Positions 1-7,843 of a DNA stretch of 64,000 bases are shown piece by piece; positions within the stretch are counted from its first letter, which is position 1; every line of letters starts with the position of its first letter. The stretch is taken from assembly GCA_002427735.1 (NCBI GenBank), contig DIYP01000012.1, forward strand, positions 1 through 64,000, written 5' to 3'. The notes under the pieces were generated by a model, which saw nothing but the letters and a program-made list of their open reading frames with translations, did not search any database and was not told where the DNA came from. This DNA is from Flavobacteriales bacterium UBA6051 (GTDB lineage Bacteria; Bacteroidota; Bacteroidia; Flavobacteriales_D; Crocinitomicaceae). A program made the position numbers and the translations under genes.

Positions 1-135
1 TTGCATTGTCATACCATATGGATGATATCTAACACTGAAAATGAGTAAATTAAAGCTGTTTTCTGAATGAAATATTTAGAAATATGGTCATTTTTGGCCC
101 GCTTTTTTGAGCCCAAAACATCAATGTAAACAGCC

Positions 136-714
136 TTAGTTTTTCTTAAACCCAGCAGTCACAAGTTCACTTTCTTCAAGTGCCTTGACAATAACTAATG
201 GGGCATCATCAGGAACAATGAATAGCTGACCAGATTCTAATATGGTAGCGTCATTAAAAATGATGATTGCAATGCGCCCTTTGTGAAGGTAGATACATAA
301 TTTTTCGTCAACTGGACACGCCAGCTGTTCGTCTTGCTCAAGTTGATGCGTAGTGACAACTGTTTGCACAGGACCACGTGTCATCACATTGAAGTTCGTG
401 CTCTGACCAACTGAAGACGTTTCCCAACCACCGTCGTAGCTGTCTTGGTCCAGTCTTCTTAAATTAGTTGAGTGATGACCTTCATGCTGCAGCGTAAGTT
501 CACCTTCCAGAATCAGCGTTGTACGTTTGATATTGGCAAGGGGAGTGAATTGACTTGGTGTTGATGCTACAGTAGCAAGACTTACTCGAAAGTCAAAATT
601 TCTCTTTGAGAAACGAGATTTGATAGGATAAATGTAGAGCTCTGAAGTCGTGCCGCCGGACCATTTATTTACAACGGCATTTTTAACTGAAATAACCTGA
701 CCTGAGAGATCCAT
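136..714 (-). CDS. HutD/Ves family protein
   Basis: 192 residues, cytoplasmic, no signal peptide. Motifs typical of the HutD/Ves cupin-like family are visible: WSGGTTSELYIYP (residues 18-30), FDFRVSLATV (40-49), LILEGELTL (67-75), DGGWETS (94-100) and TNFNVMTRG (106-114). The family is a bicupin fold linked to histidine utilisation in some bacteria and to cold-induced Ves in E. coli; its biochemical role is unsettled. No hut genes lie nearby, so a role in histidine breakdown cannot be inferred here. The length fits the family. It is followed 23 nt upstream (in transcription terms) by the esterase gene on the same strand, so the two may be co-transcribed. Confidence 0.85.
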   Translation of the reverse strand: MDLSGQVISVKNAVVNKWSGGTTSELYIYPIKSRFSKRNFDFRVSLATVASTPSQFTPLANIKRTTLILEGELTLQHEGHHSTNLRRLDQDSYDGGWETSSVGQSTNFNVMTRGPVQTVVTTHQLEQDEQLACPVDEKLCIYLHKGRIAIIIFNDATILESGQLFIVPDDAPLVIVKALEESELVTAGFKKN

Positions 715-737
715 GTTTAAGGAGTATTAGTCTTGTC

Positions 738-1862
738 TTAGTTTCGCACAAACTTAAGCAATGATTCTCCTTTTTCTGATTGAATCCTTACATAGTATAC
801 CCCTTTACTTAGGTCCTTTGTAGAAATCGGACCTAATTCAGTAAATTCTTGAATGATATTTCCTGAAGCACCCATGAGAGTCGCTTTTGTATCCATCAAT
901 TCTTCAGCGCCAATGACTTGAATTAAATCGTTCGTTGGGTTGGGGTATAATGCCAACTTCAGTGTATTGATTTCCTCGACAGACGCAATTGTTCCATTGA
1001 TATCAAATTTTGAGAAGAAACGCCAAATTTCTTTTGATGCATTGAAGTCTTGATTTGTAACCCCAATAGTTACGCTTGCTCCCGGCCAAGTATGTCCGCC
1101 GCCGTTCACACGGTACAATTCCACATCGATTCCATCATTGGGGTTTGAATAAAGAAAATGTGTGGCAGTGCACCCGTCAAACGGATCTGAATCCTGGACA
1201 GCTGTTTCAACGGGAGTTGGGTCGCACCCATTGTTATTTGACCAATAGGTAATAACATCAGGTATCGCAAGCATTGTAACATTCCCGTTGTAAGGAACGA
1301 CTCCATCAGCAGTTCCATGAATTTGCATTACCGGCATAGAGTGCTGCGGTAAACATGTAAGTGTTTGGCTCGAGTTCATGGACCCCGTCACTGAAGCGAT
1401 GGCCGCAATACGCTCACTTAGTGAACAAGCCAGCGTATAGCTCATAAATCCTCCATTCGACATTCCTGTACTATAGACACGATTAAGATTAACGGAATAG
1501 TCGGCAGCAATTGAATCAATTAATGCATCTGTGAAACCTATATCGTCCACAGTTCCACCCCAATTGGCATTCCAATAAGTTTGTCCACTTCCATCAAGTG
1601 TACCTTGCGGATGAATTAAAAGAAACCCGGCAGTATCCGCTATTGGACGGAAATCGCCATAAAACATTTGTTCCATTGCATTACTCGTGTACCCATGAAA
1701 ATTAATCACAAGTGGAGCATCTGTTCCCGGAGTGTAAGATGCCGGAACATAAAGAATATAGTCACGCTGAATTCCATCGTGTTGAATAGAACCGTTAATT
1801 GTTTGTTGTGCTAAGGAAGATGTTGCCAAAAGTAGTAAGCTGGCTATTAGTAGTCGTTTCAT
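738..1862 (-). CDS. Secreted PHB-depolymerase/feruloyl-esterase-like hydrolase with T9SS tail
   Basis: 374 residues. A signal peptide (MKRLLIASLLLLATSSLAQ) is followed by an alpha/beta hydrolase of the LpqC/polyhydroxybutyrate depolymerase-like esterase group. Visible features: oxyanion-side HG motif in INFHGYTS (53-60), nucleophile S135 in GMSNGG, acid D186 in HGTADGVVPY and H257 in GGGHTWPG. The family hydrolyses short polyester or feruloyl-ester substrates; the actual substrate cannot be read from the sequence. The last ~75 residues (LALYPNPTNDLIQV onward, ending in VRN) form a type IX secretion sorting domain, so the enzyme is probably exported across the outer membrane and surface-attached or released. 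Catalytic triad is intact. Confidence 0.85.
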   Translation of the reverse strand: MKRLLIASLLLLATSSLAQQTINGSIQHDGIQRDYILYVPASYTPGTDAPLVINFHGYTSNAMEQMFYGDFRPIADTAGFLLIHPQGTLDGSGQTYWNANWGGTVDDIGFTDALIDSIAADYSVNLNRVYSTGMSNGGFMSYTLACSLSERIAAIASVTGSMNSSQTLTCLPQHSMPVMQIHGTADGVVPYNGNVTMLAIPDVITYWSNNNGCDPTPVETAVQDSDPFDGCTATHFLYSNPNDGIDVELYRVNGGGHTWPGASVTIGVTNQDFNASKEIWRFFSKFDINGTIASVEEINTLKLALYPNPTNDLIQVIGAEELMDTKATLMGASGNIIQEFTELGPISTKDLSKGVYYVRIQSEKGESLLKFVRN

Positions 1863-1867
1863 AAACT

Positions 1868-1875
1868 CAAATTTA
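1868..1875 (-). promoter_or_regulatory. Possible Bacteroidota -7 element ahead of the esterase gene
   Basis: On the minus strand this reads TAAATTTG, matching TAnnTTTG. It sits only 5 nt ahead of the ATG, which would give an almost leaderless transcript, and the area is AT-rich, so it could be a chance match. Confidence 0.25.
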
Positions 1876-1940
1876 CTGAAAATATATCAGCGACTAAAGT
1901 CAAACATCTGATCTACTGGGTGAAGCATTGCATCCGAGAA

Positions 1941-2360
1941 TTATTTGAGCTCAGTTGCTTTTAATTCGAATAGATGCTTTTTCTCTTTAAAGGATATGCA
2001 CAAGGTTTTTGGGTTTTCGTCCTTAAGTTTAAACATATAATCACCGGAAGCGGTATTTGCTAGACCACTGGTAACTAGATTCATTCCACCTTCCGGCAAT
2101 GACTTAGGATGATACATCTTACCTGACTCACAAGTTACTGATACCGTCAAATCTTCTGTCTCAATAAGGGTTGTCTCGGGGTTTAATTGGATGATAACCT
2201 CCACTTTTAAATTATACCCTAACTGAGTTACCAAGGCGTCTATGTTGTAGCCTTCATCTTGATGTTCTTTGGGCAAAGTATTGTAGTTCATACTCATCTC
2301 TTCTTCAAGCGCACATTGCGCACAAAGTAAGATAACAATTAAGAAAACAAAAGGTTTCAT
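1941..2360 (-). CDS. Putative secreted or lipoprotein-like protein of unknown function
   Basis: 139 residues. A hydrophobic N-terminus runs to a cysteine at residue 16 (ILLCAQCA), which could be a non-canonical lipoprotein cleavage site (Q at -1 is atypical) or simply a signal peptide. The rest looks beta-rich with two further cysteines (VTCES, TLCIS). I do not recognise a family. Its start codon directly abuts the stop of the acidic-repeat protein upstream (zero-base gap), so the two are translated from one transcript and are probably functionally linked; whether it is an accessory, an anchor or a protective partner of that protein is unknown. Confidence 0.6.
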   Translation of the reverse strand: MKPFVFLIVILLCAQCALEEEMSMNYNTLPKEHQDEGYNIDALVTQLGYNLKVEVIIQLNPETTLIETEDLTVSVTCESGKMYHPKSLPEGGMNLVTSGLANTASGDYMFKLKDENPKTLCISFKEKKHLFELKATELK

Positions 2361-3386
2361 TTATGGTCGAACGCCTTTTCCTTTCACTGACCATTTTTTC
2401 TTTTTGTAGACTTTTCCGGTAGATCGGTTCACTAATTTCCCAACAAAATGAAGATTCACCTCGACTTTGTCACCCGATGCTGCTCCAATTCCAGGTGAAT
2501 CGAATCCGTGAAACTTACAGCCCGTTGCTTGATCAGGTGTATCGAAGTAGCTGTTCCCAAAGCGAATAGAGCGATATCCATATTTCAGTGTTCTTCCGCC
2601 GAAAACACCACAATCTTCCTGGTACTTGGATTTTGAAAGAGCAGTTCCACACAAGTTATGTGTCACGAATCTTCCGTTTTTCTTGAAATAACCTTTTACA
2701 TATTGACGATATTCACCGTCAGAACAGTCGCATCCTGCCCCGGTTGAAGTGAAACTAGCTTTCATATTGAATGGAGCACGGAACACACCGCCCACAAAAC
2801 TTGGCTTAAGTCGACCACTTGGAATACTATCAAACTTCGCGTTTAAGCCACATGTAACCGTTGACGTATATCCTGATTCACTGGCCGTTTCTTCACCGCC
2901 ACATTCCTTACATGCCGTTTGAGATTCTTCTTCCTCAGCTGTCCGTGTGTTCAACGTCTCTTTTTCATCTTCGGCAGAGCGAGTTTCAGAAGAGATTGAT
3001 TCTTCCTCTTGTTCAGCCGTCTTTGTGGAAATCGTTTCCTCTTCCTCCGCTGTGCTGGTATTTAGTGTTTCTTGTTCTTCTTCAGCAGATCTAGTAGAAA
3101 TCGTTTCCTCTTCTTCAGCACTTCTCGTAGAGATGCTCTCTTCTTCCATCTCTGCAGTACTTGATGTCAGACCTTCTGCTTCTTCATTTTCCGTAGTTCT
3201 TGAAATAGACTCTGCTTCCTCACTTTCCATTGTTTTAGGCTGATTGAATAGGGAAGTAGCTTGCGGTTGAAAAAAGGAGCTATCCGCATCCTGATCGTTT
3301 TCAACTAATGGTTGTCTTGATTCATTATGCTCATTTTCCTGAGATCCTCCTAAATGTCTTCGTCTACGTGAAAAAGCTGATTTCAT
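2361..3386 (-). CDS. Acidic-repeat protein with Cys-rich C-terminal domain; candidate orphan eCIS cargo
   Basis: 341 residues, no signal peptide. Layout: basic N-terminus (RRRRH, 7-11); an SSFFQPQ...FNQPK segment (37-51) resembling the FFQPK segments that precede DUF4157 domains in many Bacteroidota eCIS-associated proteins (family knowledge); an acidic stalk of six or more 11-14-residue repeats of the form EEEETISTRSA (about 53-156); a CKEC motif (159-162); then a compact C-terminal domain with GCDC (218-221), EYRQYVKG (225-232), YQEDCG, YGYRS and TGCKFHG. I recall similar EYRQ[FY]V-type domains in eCIS-linked proteins but cannot verify this. There is no DUF4157 HExxH. It lies 27 kb from the eCIS cargo block and is co-transcribed with the small gene at 1941-2360. 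An alternative is a stand-alone surface or stress protein. Confidence 0.6.
   Translation of the reverse strand: MKSAFSRRRRHLGGSQENEHNESRQPLVENDQDADSSFFQPQATSLFNQPKTMESEEAESISRTTENEEAEGLTSSTAEMEEESISTRSAEEEETISTRSAEEEQETLNTSTAEEEETISTKTAEQEEESISSETRSAEDEKETLNTRTAEEEESQTACKECGGEETASESGYTSTVTCGLNAKFDSIPSGRLKPSFVGGVFRAPFNMKASFTSTGAGCDCSDGEYRQYVKGYFKKNGRFVTHNLCGTALSKSKYQEDCGVFGGRTLKYGYRSIRFGNSYFDTPDQATGCKFHGFDSPGIGAASGDKVEVNLHFVGKLVNRSTGKVYKKKKWSVKGKGVRP
2919..3230 (-). repeat. Degenerate Glu-rich tandem repeat inside the acidic-repeat protein
   Basis: Encodes successive units of roughly 11-14 residues such as EEEETISTRSA, EEEQETLNTSTA, EEEETISTKTA and EDEKETLNTRTA. Units alternate ETIST and ETLNT cores. 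The DNA is a pyrimidine-rich tct/tcc-type repeat on the plus strand, which also leaves the opposite strand open by composition alone. Confidence 0.8.
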
Positions 3387-3552
3387 ACTTTACAATAATT
3401 AATTGCCTAAAGCGGCAAGCATTTGTCCGTAAAGTAATTATACGGCTAAATCATTGATTTTATGAATGTTGAGCCTTTTAATTTGCATCTGACAGGGAAA
3501 ATCAGGTATAAATACTCAATAATTTTAAGGGAAAAGGTAGAACTACTGACCC

Positions 3553-3903
3553 TTAATTCCAATTAAAATAGTCCTCACTGGCAATGGCTTTGGCAAAACT
3601 AAAGCGAAGCTTATTGAATCGTTCTTGAGCCAATTTATCACCAGAGATTGCTGCCTCTTTTGCCTCAAAATAACGATTCATTGTTTTGCCAAATTTATCT
3701 TGATCAAGTTTGCTTTTTATTTCGGCAATCTTAGCATTGACTTCAATCATGAAATTCTCGATTTCATTTAGTTCTTTTTCTTCTTGTCCGGATACATTTT
3801 TCTTATTCATCAACGACATATATCGCGGAAGAACCTCTCCTAGAATAGAGTTAAACTGTTCGAGTTCTCGATGAAGAGCCTCTTTATGATTGTTAGAGCT
3901 CAT
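3553..3903 (-). CDS. Small helical hypothetical protein
   Basis: 116 residues, charged, almost entirely predicted alpha-helical (heptad-like EEKELNEIENFMIEVNAKIAEIKSKL around 42-67) with a C-terminal Phe-rich segment. No signal peptide, membrane segment or known motif. It stands alone, 166 nt downstream of the acidic-repeat gene's start and divergent from hemW. Function not recognised; the start is the only in-frame ATG that gives the full helix. Confidence 0.55.
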   Translation of the reverse strand: MSSNNHKEALHRELEQFNSILGEVLPRYMSLMNKKNVSGQEEKELNEIENFMIEVNAKIAEIKSKLDQDKFGKTMNRYFEAKEAAISGDKLAQERFNKLRFSFAKAIASEDYFNWN

Positions 3904-4001
3904 AGTTTTGGTTTAGCTAGGACAAAGTATTAAATAATAGAAGCGAGAACAAACCTCAAGCATCAAGATGAATATATAGTTGATTCGGTTGTACATTTCA
4001 G

Positions 4002-4009
4002 TATTTTTG
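4002..4009 (+). promoter_or_regulatory. Bacteroidota -7 element candidate for hemW
   Basis: TATTTTTG, a perfect TAnnTTTG match, ending 6 nt ahead of the ATG at 4016. If used, translation from the in-frame upstream TTG at 3980 is impossible and the transcript is nearly leaderless. Confidence 0.35.
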
Positions 4010-4015
4010 AAGAAC

Positions 4016-5146
4016 ATGGCAGGAATTTACGTTCATATTCCATTCTGTAAACAGAAATGTACCTATTGTGATTTTCATTTCAGTACTACCTACCATCAAT
4101 ATAAAAGTGAGATGCTAACAGCCATCTGCAAGGAGTTAATCACACGTAAATCTTTCTTGCAGAATAAAGTGGTTGGTTCGATTTATCTTGGAGGGGGAAC
4201 GCCAAGCCTTCTTACAAAAAAAGAATTGTGCTACATACTAGACACAGTGCGTTCGAATTTTAATATCAGTGAAGATGTTGAGTGCACACTTGAGGCAAAT
4301 CCTGATGATATTACAAAAGAAACGTTGGAGAGTTGGAAGAGCGCAGGGATTAACCGCCTGAGTATTGGACTTCAGTCGTTCAGAGACGAGGATTTGAAGT
4401 GGATGAATCGAGCACATACGGCAGAAGAATCTCTGAAATGTGTTGAGCTGGCGCATGAATCAGGTTTTGAAAATCTCTCTGTCGATTTAATTTATGGCCT
4501 TCCTGATCTGACGCTGGAAGAGTGGGATAGTGCTATCAAAAAAGTCATTGAAATGGGCGTACCACATGTTTCGGCGTACTGTCTTACCGTTGAACAAAAA
4601 ACGACACTTGAGAATTGGGTAAAACGGGGAAAATTGAAAGTAGGATCTGAAGATGAACAGTCAGATCAGTTTATGCGACTGTTATCGTTAATGGAGGAAA
4701 ACGACTACGAACAATATGAAATCTCAAATTTCTGCAAACCAAACAATGAGTCACGGCACAATTCAAACTATTGGAAGAATGAGTGGTATTTGGGTGTTGG
4801 GCCGTCGGCACATTCTTTCAATGGAACTTTGAGAACATGGAATATTGCCAATAATCACCGTTATATAAAGCTAATCAAAGCAAAAGAAGATTGCTTTGAG
4901 GTGGAAGAACTCAGTGCTCGAGATCGATTCAATGAGGCAATTTTGACGGGCTTAAGAACACGCTATGGTGTTGAAATTGATCAACTTGAAAAACGATACT
5001 TCGAAGCTGAAGCATTTCGTAAAACATGTGCATATTTTGAGCAACAGAATTGGCTTTATGAAAAGAATGGATTTTTGCTACTAACAAGGGAAGGTAAGCT
5101 TCGTGCAGACCATATTGCTTCTGAGCTTTTTATCCTGGAAGAGTAA
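4016..5146 (+). CDS. hemW: Radical SAM heme chaperone HemW
   Basis: 376 residues. The N-terminus MAGIYVHIPFCKQKCTYCDF carries the radical SAM cluster motif C11-x3-C15-x2-C18, followed by LGGGTPSLL (SAM/GGxTP region) and the HemW/CPO-like C-terminal domain (SNYWKNEWYLGVGPSAHSFN). HemW binds heme and an Fe4S4 cluster and hands heme to respiratory enzymes; it was long misannotated as oxygen-independent coproporphyrinogen oxidase. The ATG at 4016 was preferred over the in-frame TTG at 3980, because the extra 12 residues precede the conserved GIYVHIPFC start of the family. It is followed by sulP after 54 nt, across a hairpin. Confidence 0.93.
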   Translation: MAGIYVHIPFCKQKCTYCDFHFSTTYHQYKSEMLTAICKELITRKSFLQNKVVGSIYLGGGTPSLLTKKELCYILDTVRSNFNISEDVECTLEANPDDITKETLESWKSAGINRLSIGLQSFRDEDLKWMNRAHTAEESLKCVELAHESGFENLSVDLIYGLPDLTLEEWDSAIKKVIEMGVPHVSAYCLTVEQKTTLENWVKRGKLKVGSEDEQSDQFMRLLSLMEENDYEQYEISNFCKPNNESRHNSNYWKNEWYLGVGPSAHSFNGTLRTWNIANNHRYIKLIKAKEDCFEVEELSARDRFNEAILTGLRTRYGVEIDQLEKRYFEAEAFRKTCAYFEQQNWLYEKNGFLLLTREGKLRADHIASELFILEE

Positions 5147-5164
5147 GTGAAAAAAATCAATTAT

Positions 5165-5193
5165 CTTCAGGCCTTCGGCGCCGAAAGCTGAGG
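5165..5193 (+). promoter_or_regulatory. Strong hairpin overlapping the sulP ribosome-binding region
   Basis: Inverted repeat whose arms CTTCAG and CTGAGG enclose TTCGGCGCCGAA. The 3' arm runs into GAGGA (5190-5194), the likely Shine-Dalgarno, 6 nt ahead of the sulP ATG at 5201. It could occlude the ribosome-binding site or act as a weak attenuator; there is no T-run, so it is not a normal terminator. Confidence 0.4.
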
Positions 5194-5200
5194 ATTCAAG

Positions 5201-7444
5201 ATGGCAAAAAAACAGGAAGTTCCTTACACTGGATTGAAGGGCTTTACGCATCATTGGCGAGATGATGTCGTATCGGCTATTAGTGTTGCGCTCGTAGCTT
5301 TACCTCTATCTCTTGCTATTGCCGTTGCTATCGGTGTTTCCCCTATTTCAGGACTAATTACAGCGGTAGTTGGGGGTTTAGTTGCCACTTTTTTTAGAAG
5401 TAGTCAACTGGCAATTAACGGTCCTGCCGCAGGACTTATCGGAGTTATAATTGCAGGGATAGCAGCTTTTACAGATCCGAATAATCCGGATACTTTTCAG
5501 GCATTCAGATATGTTTTAGCAGCGATCATTGTGTCTGGCGGATTGCAGGTAGTTATTGGTTTATTAAAACTAGGGCGCATTGCAGATGTTTTTCCAACAA
5601 CAGTCATTCAGGGAATACTGGCATCGATCGGAGTCATCATATTTGCCAAGCAAATGCATGTGGCAATGGGAACGACGTCTGAAGCGGAAAACACCATAGG
5701 TATTCTTAAAGACATTATTTATAAAATCCCTGATATTAACCCATACATAGCACTGATTTCCGGCATTGGAATTATCCTTCTTCTTTTTCATGCGCGCATT
5801 AGTTATAAAGTATTCCACTTCATTCCTGCTCCTGTTTGGGCTCTTGGTGTTGCAGTTCCTATTGTGGTCTTGTATAATTATCTGGAAACACATCAAATTG
5901 CTGTTTTTGGAGAGGCATTTACAGCACCGGAGGGTTATTTAATAGCTGTACCAGATAATTGGTGGGAGCAAATTCCTTTTCCTGATTTTTCCAAAGCTTA
6001 CACGGGCACCTTTTGGATGACGGTGATCTCTATTAATTTGATTTCATCCGTAATCACGTTGGCTGGCGCCAAGGCAGTGGATAAACTTGATCCCTACAAG
6101 CGAAAGACAAACATGAACAGAGACCTTGTTGGGGTGGGGCTGAGCAGTATTGTTTCCGGTTTTATCGGTGGGCTTCCGGTTATCACAGTAATTGTGCGTA
6201 GTACCGTTAATGTTCACAACAATGCTAAAACAAAGTGGGCTAACTTTTACCATGGATTATTCATTGCGATTTTCCTGTTATTCTTAACGCCTGTAATACA
6301 AATGTTTCCGAAAGCGGCACTCGCTGCAGTGCTGGTTATTACGGGGATTAAATTGGCTTCACCTCGGGTTTTTAAAGAAGTCTATAATCAGGGGCTTGAA
6401 CAGCTCATATTCTTAATCTCTACTGTCATTATCACATTGTACAAAGATCCATTACAAGGGCTTCTTGGGGGGATGGCTATTACATTGATTGCTCATTTAT
6501 TGATATCTCGCGTTTCGGTAACACAGTTTTTCCAAATGATTTTGAATTCAGGAACGACATTGAAAGAAAATCATGATGGAACCTATGTTTTACGTGTTAA
6601 AGGAATTGCTAATTTCTTGTCCATGCTTAGATTGGCCGGGTTGCTGGAAAAAGTTCCACCAGGAGCAAGTTTGAAGGTAGATTTATCGAAGACGCGCCTG
6701 GTAGATTTAACGTTTCAAGAAAAGCTGATCGATTTTGGTCGCGTACATCGATTAACAGGAGGGAAGTTTCAAATTGTTGGATTAACACAACACATTGCCT
6801 CTTCAAATCACAAGTTAGCACTAAAGAGTTTAATCTTACCGAATTATCAGAAAACATCCCCACGTCAGCAACGAATCAAGAAAATCGCTGCTAGTAACGG
6901 TTGGTTATATACCAGGGAAGAGCAAGTAGAATCAAGTGAATTGCAAGACTTTGAGTTCTTTCGTTCGCGTCCTTTGGAGAAAAAGTCCAACGTAATTGGA
7001 GGAGAATTTACAGAAACGGGTGTTGATTGGGAGATCAGCGATATTGTATTTGACGAAGGAGCAATGCTCTCAAAAGAAGTCTATAAAACAACTGTACAGC
7101 TTTTACATTTACCCAAAGAGATTCCCTCTTTTGTTTTAGAGCAGGAAGGCATTTTTGATAAGTTGTTTGATCGTGTTCCTTTCATTGGACCACACAAAGA
7201 CATAGACTTTACGGAGCATCCGGTTTTTTCAAAGAACCTTAAGCTTACTGGTGAGGATGAAGCAGCTATACGGCAATTATTCTCATCTAGTCTGATTGAT
7301 TTTCTGGAAAGTGAAGAGATTTACCATATTGAATGCAACGGGGATGCGATCATCATTTTTAAGTCCATTCGTATTGCCAATACTGGGGAAATGAAGAACA
7401 TGGTACGCTTCTCAGAAGATTTCGTGAAACATCTGTTAGCATGA
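5201..7444 (+). CDS. SulP family anion permease with STAS domain and C-terminal extension
   Basis: 747 residues. The N-terminal two thirds is a multi-pass membrane domain of the SulP/SLC26 type, with the diagnostic early segments ISVALVALPLSLAIAVAIG and SQLAINGPAAGLIGVIIAGI (residues ~25-90). A STAS-like domain follows (about 455-550, LKVDLSKTRLVDLTFQEKL). SulP proteins move sulfate, bicarbonate or other anions across the inner membrane; the substrate cannot be decided here, though many marine Bacteroidota homologues are annotated as bicarbonate or sulfate carriers. A further ~190 residues after the STAS region (from about 555) are not typical and I do not recognise them. It overlaps the next gene by 4 nt (ATGA). 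Confidence 0.88.
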   Translation: MAKKQEVPYTGLKGFTHHWRDDVVSAISVALVALPLSLAIAVAIGVSPISGLITAVVGGLVATFFRSSQLAINGPAAGLIGVIIAGIAAFTDPNNPDTFQAFRYVLAAIIVSGGLQVVIGLLKLGRIADVFPTTVIQGILASIGVIIFAKQMHVAMGTTSEAENTIGILKDIIYKIPDINPYIALISGIGIILLLFHARISYKVFHFIPAPVWALGVAVPIVVLYNYLETHQIAVFGEAFTAPEGYLIAVPDNWWEQIPFPDFSKAYTGTFWMTVISINLISSVITLAGAKAVDKLDPYKRKTNMNRDLVGVGLSSIVSGFIGGLPVITVIVRSTVNVHNNAKTKWANFYHGLFIAIFLLFLTPVIQMFPKAALAAVLVITGIKLASPRVFKEVYNQGLEQLIFLISTVIITLYKDPLQGLLGGMAITLIAHLLISRVSVTQFFQMILNSGTTLKENHDGTYVLRVKGIANFLSMLRLAGLLEKVPPGASLKVDLSKTRLVDLTFQEKLIDFGRVHRLTGGKFQIVGLTQHIASSNHKLALKSLILPNYQKTSPRQQRIKKIAASNGWLYTREEQVESSELQDFEFFRSRPLEKKSNVIGGEFTETGVDWEISDIVFDEGAMLSKEVYKTTVQLLHLPKEIPSFVLEQEGIFDKLFDRVPFIGPHKDIDFTEHPVFSKNLKLTGEDEAAIRQLFSSSLIDFLESEEIYHIECNGDAIIIFKSIRIANTGEMKNMVRFSEDFVKHLLA

Positions 7445-7794
7445 TTTTGAGAATGACGTTAATTACTGTCGTGGCGGGAATTGCATACTTGAGTCTGACA
7501 CCAACAGAAACAATTACCATTGGGAATGATAAAATCAGTCACTTTATCGCCTATGGTGCTTTATCTTTCAACGTCGGTTTACTCACCTATTCTCGCAAGT
7601 GGTTTCTTCCGGCACTCCTGTGTTGTGTCATTTATGGTGGACTCATTGAGGTCGGGCAGTATTATGTTCCTGGCCGTTTTATGTCGGGTTATGATATTCT
7701 GGCGAATACAGCCGGTGTAGTATTAGGTGGAGTTTTGTCTGCGATACTTTATGGATTGATTAAAGATAATCTGCCTTTTCTTCGGTTAAAGTAG
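7441..7794 (+). CDS. VanZ-like family membrane protein
   Basis: 117 residues with four predicted membrane segments. It carries the VanZ-like signature: NDKISHFIAYGAL (charged and His residues after the first loop), GLIEVGQYYVPGRFMSGYDILANTAGVVLGG. VanZ-like proteins are small integral membrane proteins of unclear function outside teicoplanin resistance. The ATGA overlap with sulP implies translational coupling. The initiating ATG is the one inside the overlap. Confidence 0.85.
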   Translation: MILRMTLITVVAGIAYLSLTPTETITIGNDKISHFIAYGALSFNVGLLTYSRKWFLPALLCCVIYGGLIEVGQYYVPGRFMSGYDILANTAGVVLGGVLSAILYGLIKDNLPFLRLK

Positions 7795-7818
7795 TCGGCG
7801 ACAGACAAATCAAAATGC

Positions 7819-7826
7819 TAACTTTA
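7819..7826 (+). promoter_or_regulatory. Probable Bacteroidota -7 element for the aldehyde dehydrogenase gene
   Basis: TAACTTTA, one base off TAnnTTTG, 17 nt ahead of the ATG at 7844, a spacing similar to other promoters in this window. Confidence 0.4.
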
Positions 7827-7843
7827 CACTACAATTTAAAGGC

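Noticed and set aside
1..135. Left-edge gap examined for genes or a terminator
   Set aside because: Weak TTTTGG/CCAAAA-type pairing near 88-118 only; no strong stem with a T-run on the minus strand and no ORF.
2947..3243. Open reading frame on the plus strand opposite the Glu repeats
   Set aside because: It is the antisense shadow of the acidic repeat; Ser/Val-rich translation has no independent support.
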